Positions 6,567-11,979 of a stretch of 11,979 nt of DNA are shown here, in pieces; the first letter of the stretch is position 1; every line of letters starts with the position of its first letter. The notes under the pieces were generated by a model. It searched no databases, was not told the DNA's origin, and saw only the letters and a list, made by a program, of their open reading frames with translations. Made by a program: the position numbers and the translations under genes. Source of the DNA: an uncultured Lachnospiraceae bacterium (GTDB lineage Bacteria; Bacillota; Clostridia; Lachnospirales; Lachnospiraceae); assembly GCA_910584695.1 (NCBI GenBank), contig CAJUBR010000081.1, positions 1 to 11,979 of the forward strand, given 5' to 3'.

Positions 6567-7386
6567 CATTATAAATACCTTTCTTTCCCAATTGAAAGAA
6601 GACTCTGATGAATACAAAAACCTTGAGGTTTCAAATGACATGGAAGAAAAGAAAAAGGCTATTCGCTCACTGATGAATATCCGTATGCCGAAAACGATAC
6701 CCGACAAACTGCTAAATGCACAGAACCTATATTTGCAGGAAGAATCGGCATTAAAGGGTACCGTTTCCCTGACAGAAATTCCTAATATCAGTAAACAGTA
6801 TAACAGCAACCATTCTTTTGCAGACAGGATTTCGATTTGGCAGGGAGATATTACACGGCTTTGTACAGGTGCCATTGTAAATGCTGCCAATTCCCAGATG
6901 CTGGGATGCTTTGTCCCCTGCCACCGATGCATTGATAATGCGATACACAGTGCAGCAGGCATGCAGCTTAGGGAAGAGTGTAATCATATTATGAATCAGA
7001 AACGCAATCAATATGGCACACAGTATGAAGAACCGGTCGGAACAGCCATCCTTACAGACAGCTACAATCTCCCCTGTGATTACGTCATCCACACTGTAGG
7101 TCCAATCGTATATGATGGACTGACGGAATCATTACGGCAGGATTTACGAAACTGCTATGAAAATGTACTAAACTGCTGTATGGATAACAGGATTACCTCC
7201 GTTGCCTTCTGCTGTATTTCAACAGGCGAATTTCATTTTCCAAATGAAGAGGCTGCAAAGATTGCTGTGGAAACTGTAACAAACTTTCTTAATTCCAATA
7301 TGAACTATAACATACATAGAATCATATTTAACGTATTCAAAGACACTGACAGAACTATTTATGAAAAAATCTTAGGAGCAGCTTAA
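6553..7386 (+). CDS. Zinc-type macrodomain protein ADP-ribose hydrolase
   Basis: A 277-residue protein whose macrodomain spans about 88-275, after a roughly 85-residue helical N-terminal extension usual in the SirTM-linked class. Ligand motifs are QGDIT (97-101), IVNAAN (108-113) and the phosphate-binding loop CISTGEFHFP (221-230). The loop GCFVPCHRCIDNAIH (118-132) holds the probable zinc ligands C119, H124 and C126 seen in zinc-dependent macrodomains, which remove ADP-ribose from proteins modified by SirTM. ATG 6553 is preferred over TTG 6550, with GAGG 9 nt upstream. It overlaps the sirtuin gene by 14 bp, so writer and eraser are made together. The 3' end of the reading frame forms one arm of the terminator. 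Function is secure by family; the substrate protein is not. Confidence 0.9.
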   Translation: MRQNDIINTFLSQLKEDSDEYKNLEVSNDMEEKKKAIRSLMNIRMPKTIPDKLLNAQNLYLQEESALKGTVSLTEIPNISKQYNSNHSFADRISIWQGDITRLCTGAIVNAANSQMLGCFVPCHRCIDNAIHSAAGMQLREECNHIMNQKRNQYGTQYEEPVGTAILTDSYNLPCDYVIHTVGPIVYDGLTESLRQDLRNCYENVLNCCMDNRITSVAFCCISTGEFHFPNEEAAKIAVETVTNFLNSNMNYNIHRIIFNVFKDTDRTIYEKILGAA

Positions 7387-7404
7387 AATGCCCTAAGATT
7401 TTTT
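7364..7404. terminator. Bidirectional terminator between convergent operons
   Basis: AAAAAATCTTAGG (7364-7376) pairs perfectly with CCTAAGATTTTTT (7392-7404) around a 15-nt loop. Each strand ends in a T run, so it can stop transcription from both sides. The left arm encodes the last codons of the macrodomain gene and the stop codon lies in the loop. The leftward ABC operon ends about 50 bp away. Confidence 0.85.
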
Positions 7405-7453
7405 AATTGATAATACTTATTTTCTTTTATCATCAAATAACAAATATAAATAT

Positions 7454-8119
7454 TTAATTCTTTATCAGCTCTCCATTTTTCAATATCAAGATGCGTTCTG
7501 CATAATCCGCAACTGCTTTATCATGCGTAATTAGAACAATCGTCTTGCCTTCCTCATGCATTTTACATAGCAGCTTCATAACATTTCTGGTATTTTCTTC
7601 GTCCAATGCTCCTGTCGGCTCATCCGCCAGCACAATCGGGCAGTCTGTTACCAATGCTCTGGCAATCGCAATCCGCTGACGTTGTCCCCCTGAAACCTGT
7701 GCTGGATATTTATCCTTTAATGCTTCAATCCCCAAGTCAGTTAGAGTCTACAAAATAATTTTCTTGCGGGAGGCTTTGCGGACATTACGTGCAAGTAGAG
7801 GCGACTCTAAATTTTCATAGATGGAATACTGCTCCATCAGTGCAAAATGCTGAAAGATAAAACTTATTTTCTCCTTCCTCAAAGAATCTAACTGTCTAGG
7901 TTTTAAAGCCTGCGTATTTACATCATCAAGATATAATGCCCCTTCTGTTGCATAGTCCATACCACCTATGATATGTAATAGTGTAGATTTACCGGAACCT
8001 GATTCTCCCATAACTGCCACAAATTCTCCGTTCTCAATCTGAAATGAAACCTGCTTTAATGCCTTTGTTTCATACAAATCACCTTTATATGTTTTTACAA
8101 TCCCCTCTGCTCTTATCAT
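7454..8119 (-). pseudogene. MacB/LolD-type ABC ATPase interrupted by an in-frame TAG
   Basis: The frame reads as a 221-residue ABC ATPase except for a TAG at codon 124 (7748-7750). The N-terminal part has Walker A GESGSGKST (38-46) and Q-loop Q90; the part after the stop, in the same frame with no gap, has VSGGQ (142-146), Walker B IVLADEP (162-168) and H199. Total length is normal for the family, so there is no indel, only one nonsense codon in the variable helix before the signature. One base change from CAG, AAG or GAG would explain it. No ribosome binding site precedes the TTG at 7735, so re-initiation is unlikely, and neither fragment alone could hydrolyse ATP. It is the last gene of the operon, 82 bp after the second permease, and would power the two FtsX-like permeases. 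Suppression or a sequencing error remains possible. Confidence 0.8.
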
Positions 8120-8201
8120 AATAGTCCCCTATCTTAACATTCTAATTATTTAAGTTCTTAATACTGATTACTAAAATATTTCTACATAAATATCACTATG
8201 T

Positions 8202-9392
8202 TTACAACATATCCTTTCCAACCAGTTCAGCAGGCTGTAGTCCTCTTATCTGCAATAACGGAACGATACTTCCCAATATAACCAGCAAAACAGCTATCAC
8301 TGCTGACCACGGAGTCAAAATCCACATTATGGAAATTTTTCGTTCAAAAACGGTATACTGCTGTATGCTCCAATAAGTCAATGCCACAACAAATGCGATT
8401 ACCACTTTTAACCCATTTTCAATGATATACATATACATGATATTTGACTTTGAATAACCATTTGCATATAAAACTCCAATATCTTTCTTTCGGACATATA
8501 TTGTAATCATGGAGGCAGTCAGCATTGCAAGCACTGCGCTGAACATTAAAAATACGGATAAATACAACTCTTCCCGCCCCTCCCGTAATTCAGTCCAGCC
8601 ATATTCTATATTTTCCTTTAAGCTACGTATGCTATAAATATCAACATTCAATTGCTGTGCATATAATTCGATTTGAGATTTTATCTCTTCTTCATCCGCT
8701 TCCGGTGAAATTTGATAACAGAAATTGTTAAGCCCATTACCAATAAAAATTGTATTTTCTTTCAGCCATGACTGTGTTCCCATCAGAAACTGTCGGTCAA
8801 AGTCAATATAAAGCCCATTTTTAATGTCTGTATCTATCCATCTGCTACGCTTAGGCAATACATGTGTCACGATATAAGTACCTTCCGTATTATCATCTGT
8901 AACCACTGTTCCTACCGGATATTGTTTCCCCAATTCATAACCAGCAATCACTCCAATGTACCCTGTATCTTCCTGCTGTACCAGCATATCGGCACTGACT
9001 TCCTCCAAATCACAGAGATGAAGCAGCGTCTCCGAAACTGAAACTACCGGATATTCATTCCCATCTATAAAAAACTCACTATTATCCCAATAAGTTCCAT
9101 AAATTTCCACCCCTTCTATCTTTCCAATATCATTTAACAGCTCCAATAAGCGGTCAGAAATATCCCCGGTCATCATCTTATATTTATCTAGGTTTAGAAA
9201 ATAAATCAATTCACTATTTCCATTCACAATCCGGTCTGTAACTCTCCCCCTTGCAAACACACTTCCAAAAATAATTAGCGAATAATCAATAATCAGAAAG
9301 GAAATAATCAAAATAGTAGTAATCCAGCAAAATAATTTTTTTCTACAGCAGATTTCTCGAAATGTACTTTTCAGTAAATAAAAAAAAGTCAT
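8202..9392 (-). CDS. FtsX/MacB-like ABC transporter permease (second of pair)
   Basis: A 396-residue membrane protein with the FtsX/MacB plan: one helix near the N-terminus (about 20-46), a large extracytoplasmic domain (about 50-275), and three C-terminal helices (about 277-298, 328-345, 356-381). Between the first two of these is the cytoplasmic coupling loop VRKKDIGVLYANGYSKSN (300-317), characteristic of the FtsX family. MacB-type proteins transmit force to periplasmic or extracellular substrates more than they transport through the membrane. The ATG overlaps the TGA of the preceding permease (ATGA, 4 bp), so the pair is co-translated and probably forms a heterodimer. A purine-rich GGGAGAAGGA precedes the start. 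Substrate unknown; context suggests the secreted protein encoded at the head of the operon or an attack by it. Confidence 0.85.
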   Translation of the reverse strand: MTFFYLLKSTFREICCRKKLFCWITTILIISFLIIDYSLIIFGSVFARGRVTDRIVNGNSELIYFLNLDKYKMMTGDISDRLLELLNDIGKIEGVEIYGTYWDNSEFFIDGNEYPVVSVSETLLHLCDLEEVSADMLVQQEDTGYIGVIAGYELGKQYPVGTVVTDDNTEGTYIVTHVLPKRSRWIDTDIKNGLYIDFDRQFLMGTQSWLKENTIFIGNGLNNFCYQISPEADEEEIKSQIELYAQQLNVDIYSIRSLKENIEYGWTELREGREELYLSVFLMFSAVLAMLTASMITIYVRKKDIGVLYANGYSKSNIMYMYIIENGLKVVIAFVVALTYWSIQQYTVFERKISIMWILTPWSAVIAVLLVILGSIVPLLQIRGLQPAELVGKDML

Positions 9393-10498
9393 TCAATCCT
9401 TCTCCCTTCCTTAACCACATCCACAATGCTCCCTTTCATAATCTTCACAAAGGGGTAAATCATCAACAATATAAAAGTAATAAGAATAAATAACAGTACA
9501 GCTGTCAACTGCACCACTGACTTTACAGTAGTAAAATCCTCTCCATTTATAAAATTTAGCAGTATCTGGGCAGCAAATATTACACTACTTGTCAGCAATA
9601 AAATATTCATAATTTCTTTTGCGATCATCCCAATAATCTGAATACTGCTGAACCCATCCAATCTACGGATTGCTATTTCTGTTCTTCTCTGTATAATCCA
9701 GAATTCCACCACCATAATAACCATACACACACTAAACAAATATGTCAGATATGCGTAAACACGGTAATTAGCAGACTCCACCTCGGAGGAAAACCACGGG
9801 TCAAACTCTGTCATCGGAGTAGCCCTTACTCCATTTTCTGCCAGAATTGGGCTAATCTTTTTGTATTCCTCCTTTCCATCTACATTATCACTTTGAAGAA
9901 CAAAATCTGCTCCCCATGTAGAAGCATAATAATCAACTGCTTCCTGGGTTCGATTTCCTAATCTGTTGCCAAACAGGAACGTTGCATTATCATAAATGGC
10001 CGAATGCTTTGCACAAATATAGCCTGTTACCAGATATTCTTCTCCACAGATACAGATATAGTCCTTGCCATTAATCTGCTCCACATATTTTTTCCTATCT
10101 TTTCCCAAAACTGCACACAACACAGAGTCCGGTATTTTTTGCTTTTCCGGCATATCCCCCTCAGTAAACTGATACGGTATATCTGCCTCTGTCTGCCTTA
10201 AAATAATGCTTGTCATAAACTCTGCATCTGCCTTATCTAGATACAATGGCATACCGCTAATCAGTAAATTACCCTGCACATTATGAAAACATGCCTCCAC
10301 GGCATTCCACGGGCAATTGTATGTACAACGGAAAGGATATTCATACTCATATATCTTAGATGCATCTGTATCCTTTTCTTCTAAATATAACGTCATGGTC
10401 ATCCGGTTGCCATAATAAAATGCAATATATGCCAGAAACATCCCTATAATAATCCAAAATGTAGCAAACGGATAATGTACTCTGCTAAAATATTTCAT
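9389..10498 (-). CDS. FtsX/MacB-like ABC transporter permease (first of pair)
   Basis: A 369-residue membrane protein with the same architecture as its downstream partner: N-terminal helix (about 12-30), extracytoplasmic domain (about 31-245) containing several cysteines (for example CTYNC and CICG), then three helices (about 250-270, 296-316, 330-352). The coupling loop QRRTEIAIRRLDGFS (270-284) is the typical FtsX motif. I start it at ATG 10498, where GGAGAG lies 8 nt upstream and 13 bp separate it from the previous stop; the longer frame from 10573 would overlap the upstream gene by 62 bp and has no ribosome binding site. Sequence similarity to the partner permease is low, so the two are not a recent duplication. 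Substrate unknown. Confidence 0.85.
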   Translation of the reverse strand: MKYFSRVHYPFATFWIIIGMFLAYIAFYYGNRMTMTLYLEEKDTDASKIYEYEYPFRCTYNCPWNAVEACFHNVQGNLLISGMPLYLDKADAEFMTSIILRQTEADIPYQFTEGDMPEKQKIPDSVLCAVLGKDRKKYVEQINGKDYICICGEEYLVTGYICAKHSAIYDNATFLFGNRLGNRTQEAVDYYASTWGADFVLQSDNVDGKEEYKKISPILAENGVRATPMTEFDPWFSSEVESANYRVYAYLTYLFSVCMVIMVVEFWIIQRRTEIAIRRLDGFSSIQIIGMIAKEIMNILLLTSSVIFAAQILLNFINGEDFTTVKSVVQLTAVLLFILITFILLMIYPFVKIMKGSIVDVVKEGRRIE

Positions 10499-10511
10499 TC
10501 TGATTTCTCTC

Positions 10512-11069
10512 CTATAACTCTGCCGGATCATATAAAATATGTATAAATGGTAACCTTGCCAAATATTTATCATGAAGATACATCCATCTCTTTAATTGAT
10601 AGTCCCCTCTTAACTCCACATAAAAATTCGACCCTGCATTTTCAAAAACCGTAATAATATATGTACGATCAACCGGTAACTCTGATAAATCAATATCTAT
10701 TATTCCGCTTTCTTCTATCGTTTTTGAATATGCCACTGTTAACTGATCTGTTTTATGGTTATCCAAATCTGTATCGGTAATATCATATACTACCACATCA
10801 GCTGTTCCGGAAACCACTTCTGCATTAATATGATATTGTATTTTTGTACCCGAAATAGTCCTAAAATGACATCCTATCGTTATTACTCCATGATCTGTAT
10901 GATCTTGCTCACCACCTGAATAAGAAGGATCCCATGCTGTAGTAAAACCACCTATCTCTCCTTGTCCAGATACCATTTCATTATACCAACCGGTTCCTAT
11001 TAGGATAATATTAATCAGTAAAATGAATGCTATTACACCAATAATAGAAAGAAAAAATTTTTTCTTCAT
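10512..11069 (-). CDS. Membrane-anchored extracellular protein, unknown family
   Basis: I do not recognise this 185-residue protein. Residues 1-4 are MKKK, followed by one hydrophobic helix (about 5-27) without an obvious signal-peptidase site, so it is probably an anchor with the rest outside the cell. The outer part (28-185) is rich in alternating hydrophobic and polar strands (for example VVVYDITDTD, YIITVFENAG), suggesting a small beta-sandwich; this is judged by eye. GGAGGG lies 5 nt before the ATG and the gene starts 16 bp after the secreted-protein gene, so the two are expressed together. It could be a chaperone, receptor or immunity partner for the secreted protein or an accessory subunit of the ABC complex. 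It ends with TAG. Confidence 0.75.
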   Translation of the reverse strand: MKKKFFLSIIGVIAFILLINIILIGTGWYNEMVSGQGEIGGFTTAWDPSYSGGEQDHTDHGVITIGCHFRTISGTKIQYHINAEVVSGTADVVVYDITDTDLDNHKTDQLTVAYSKTIEESGIIDIDLSELPVDRTYIITVFENAGSNFYVELRGDYQLKRWMYLHDKYLARLPFIHILYDPAEL

Positions 11070-11085
11070 GGAATCCCTCCTCTCA

Positions 11086-11475
11086 CTATCTGGTTGCTTG
11101 TGCTGTTAATTGCTTTTTAGATATCTCTAACTGTGTTTTATTCGCATTTGTTACCGAGTAACAACTCTTTGCTTTTCTAAGTCCGACTCCTGATTTTTTC
11201 GCCGTCGCAGTCTTTCCTCCAAGTGCATAAGCCGAATTATTCCCCTTTGCTTTACCTTTTTTATCATAAACAGTAACGAGTGCACAGTTATAATATGGCT
11301 TAGCCGCACCTGAAGTAGTAGCTTTTCCCTTTGTTGAAGATATCGTACAATTATATGTAAGCGTAAAAGCACCATATGTTCCCGTTTTAGCAAATGCACA
11401 TATTGATGTTGAAGTAATCATAATTCCTACAATTGCCACAGTAAATAATTTATTTAACATTCCCTTATATCTCAT
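11086..11475 (-). CDS. Small secreted cationic protein, possible bacteriocin-like effector
   Basis: A 129-residue protein with a clear Sec signal peptide: positive MRYKGMLNK, a hydrophobic core, and an AFA cleavage site after residue 29. The predicted mature protein has 100 residues, 18 Lys/Arg against one Asp and one Glu, and three cysteines (C43, C64, C105). It is rich in Gly, Ser, Thr, Ala and Tyr with strand-like stretches such as YYNCALVTVYDKKGK, suggesting a small secreted beta fold. It belongs to no family I can name. It heads an operon with an anchored protein and an FtsX-type ABC system, an arrangement like the lactococcin 972 type (Sec-secreted toxin plus ABC immunity), but the sequence is not that family. 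AGGAGG lies 7 nt before the ATG. The gene ends with tandem stops TAG-TGA. Confidence 0.85.
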   Translation of the reverse strand: MRYKGMLNKLFTVAIVGIMITSTSICAFAKTGTYGAFTLTYNCTISSTKGKATTSGAAKPYYNCALVTVYDKKGKAKGNNSAYALGGKTATAKKSGVGLRKAKSCYSVTNANKTQLEISKKQLTAQATR

Positions 11476-11519
11476 AGTTTTTCCTCCTAATTTTCTTGTT
11501 AAATATAAATAAGTTCCTT

Positions 11520-11550
11520 ATAATAAAATTGTGTTACGGCTTTCTGTCAA
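11520..11550 (-). promoter_or_regulatory. Candidate proximal promoter of the secreted-protein operon
   Basis: On the minus strand a perfect TTGACA (11545-11550) is followed after 19 bp by TATTAT (11520-11525). The spacing is longer than ideal. The -35 box lies within one arm of the 12-bp inverted repeat, which could therefore act as an operator. The resulting mRNA would have a leader of roughly 40 nt. Confidence 0.4.
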
Positions 11551-11585
11551 AAGACTCGCTCAAAAATTCAGAATGACAGAAAGCC
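11538..11585. repeat. 12-bp perfect inverted repeat upstream of the secreted-protein gene
   Basis: GGCTTTCTGTCA (11538-11549) and TGACAGAAAGCC (11574-11585) pair perfectly around a 24-nt centre. No T run follows directly on either strand, so it is not a standard terminator. The leftward reading contains CTGTCATTCTGA and GAGCGAG, reminiscent of widespread intergenic repeats with the phrase CATTCTGAGCGAAG, so it may be a mobile palindrome and not a purpose-built regulator. Confidence 0.6.
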
Positions 11586-11612
11586 TATTTTGCATGGTGG
11601 TTTATTCTCCAT
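11568..11612 (-). CDS. Possible 14-residue upstream ORF (leader peptide)
   Basis: Reading leftward, GAGGAG (11621-11626) is followed after 8 nt by ATG and a frame encoding MENKPPCKIGFLSF and TGA. The ribosome binding site is as good as those of the real genes. The last codons (G, F, L, S) lie in the first arm of the 12-bp inverted repeat and the stop is within its centre, so a translating ribosome would prevent the hairpin. That is the geometry of a leader-peptide attenuator, but the repeat may simply have inserted into a decayed gene. Expression is not shown. Confidence 0.35.
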   Translation of the reverse strand: MENKPPCKIGFLSF

Positions 11613-11737
11613 GTGTAAATCTCCTCTTGTTCTTATTAATTGCTTTATTTTTATAACATTCCCTATCTATCTGCATTTTTATCTATGCTCTTTATATCTT
11701 AAACTTAATCTACTTATATCAGCATTAATATGACTTG

Positions 11738-11792
11738 CTAATGTAATTATAATATATTTCTTTTTTAACTTGCATCAAGTTTTTTACATTAG
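11738..11792 (-). promoter_or_regulatory. Candidate distal promoter with nested inverted repeats
   Basis: A minus-strand TATAAT (11746-11751) is followed upstream, at the -35 distance, by the palindrome AACTTG-CAT-CAAGTT (11767-11781) instead of a good -35 box. Outside these, CTAATGTAA (11738-11746) and TTACATTAG (11784-11792) form a 9-bp inverted pair. A promoter with a palindrome in place of -35 suggests an activator. It would give a leader of about 260 nt containing the upstream ORF and the hairpin. The AT-rich context makes chance matches likely. Confidence 0.35.
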
Positions 11793-11823
11793 TGTTAACG
11801 TGCAATTCAACTACTTTAAATTC

Positions 11824-11852
11824 AAAAAGCATCAATCATTTCTGACTGATGC
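11824..11852 (-). terminator. Leftward rho-independent terminator
   Basis: GCATCAATCA (11829-11838) and TGACTGATGC (11843-11852) form a 10-bp stem with a 4-nt loop. The single irregular pair is A-C in plus-strand RNA but G-U in minus-strand RNA, and the T run (11824-11828, read on the minus strand) follows on that side, so it works leftward. It probably ends a transcript entering from the right edge. Confidence 0.65.
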
Positions 11853-11979
11853 TCCTTAACACATATTTATTTATCCCATTTCAACAAAATCTTTTACGAC
11901 ACCTATAATCCTTTTTTATTCACAAAGCAGTTTTTTTACAAACTGTTGTATTTTGTGGTATTATAATGCGTGGCTATGT
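11853..11979. other. AT-rich edge sequence, no gene seen
   Basis: No gene is supported here. A rightward TATAAT occurs at 11962-11967 without a convincing -35 box. On the minus strand one frame is open only from the edge to a TAA near 11938, so the end of a neighbouring gene could lie here. The wider stretch 11476-11979 contains only the leader elements listed separately. Confidence 0.4.

Noticed and set aside
7454..7735. C-terminal ATPase fragment as a separate functional gene starting at TTG 7735
   Set aside because: There is no ribosome binding site and the fragment lacks Walker A; it is continuous in frame with the upstream part.
7748..7750. Genome-wide reassignment of TAG to an amino acid
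   Set aside because: TAG ends three intact genes in the window (1494, 10512, 11086) at expected family or operon positions, one directly followed by TGA.
10499..10573. Longer start for the first permease at 10573
   Set aside because: It would overlap the upstream gene by 62 bp with no ribosome binding site, while ATG 10498 has GGAGAG at 8 nt.
11151..11399. 82-codon arginine- and leucine-rich leftward frame inside the secreted-protein gene
   Set aside because: It is a shifted-frame shadow of the secreted-protein gene, which has a strong ribosome binding site and signal peptide.
11086..11475. Assignment of the secreted protein to the lactococcin 972 family
   Set aside because: Genetic layout is similar, but the conserved sequence features of that family are not visible in the mature protein.

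Overview
The window looks like chromosome of a low-GC, Gram-positive anaerobe, most likely a gut clostridium of the Lachnospiraceae type. The support is AT-rich DNA, strong GGAGG-type ribosome binding sites, a LytTR/DUF3021/ABC cassette, stand-alone DUF362 and Rrf2 proteins, and short GC-rich structured intergenic repeats unlike the surrounding DNA. The assignment is inference; there is no rRNA or marker gene. No tRNA, rRNA, transposase or CRISPR array was seen.

Layout. (1) 1-328: AT-rich leader with a possible leftward promoter. (2) 329-1192 (+): DUF362 protein without a ferredoxin domain. (3) 1193-1493: structured intergenic repeat with a 19-bp exact direct repeat, then a terminator for the leftward operon. 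(4) 3955-1494 (-): a four-gene operon in which a LytTR regulator (TTG start), a DUF3021 membrane protein, an ABC ATPase and an ABC-2 permease are packed with 0-1 bp gaps or a small overlap. (5) 3956-4324: palindromic repeat plus divergent promoters. (6) 4325-7386 (+): an Rrf2 regulator (YwnA-like) with its own terminator, then a three-gene unit of a YwnB-like NAD(P)-binding protein, a class M sirtuin (SirTM) and a zinc-type macrodomain ADP-ribose hydrolase. Three copies of one operator, near TTGTAAT-N7-ATTACAA, lie in front of the regulator and the unit; two carry the -35 box TTGACA. (7) 11475-7454 (-): an operon for a Sec-secreted, strongly cationic, roughly 100-residue protein, a membrane-anchored protein, two FtsX/MacB-type permeases, and an ABC ATPase broken by one in-frame TAG codon. 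It converges on the macrodomain gene through a shared bidirectional terminator. (8) 11476-11979: a long leader with a possible 14-codon upstream ORF, a 12-bp inverted repeat, a candidate promoter and an unrelated leftward terminator.

How the genes work together. Known biochemistry of the families suggests that unit 6 writes (SirTM) and erases (macrodomain) protein ADP-ribosylation using NAD+, under an Rrf2 repressor that may sense oxidants through a cysteine. The lipoyl-carrier partner genes (GcvH-L, LplA2) of the described SirTM operons are absent here. Unit 7 resembles in outline bacteriocin clusters with a Sec-secreted toxin and an ABC immunity pump, but its secreted protein belongs to no family I recognise; the nonsense codon suggests the pump is inactive in this strain unless the codon is suppressed. 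Unit 4 is a LytTR-controlled ABC exporter of unknown substrate.
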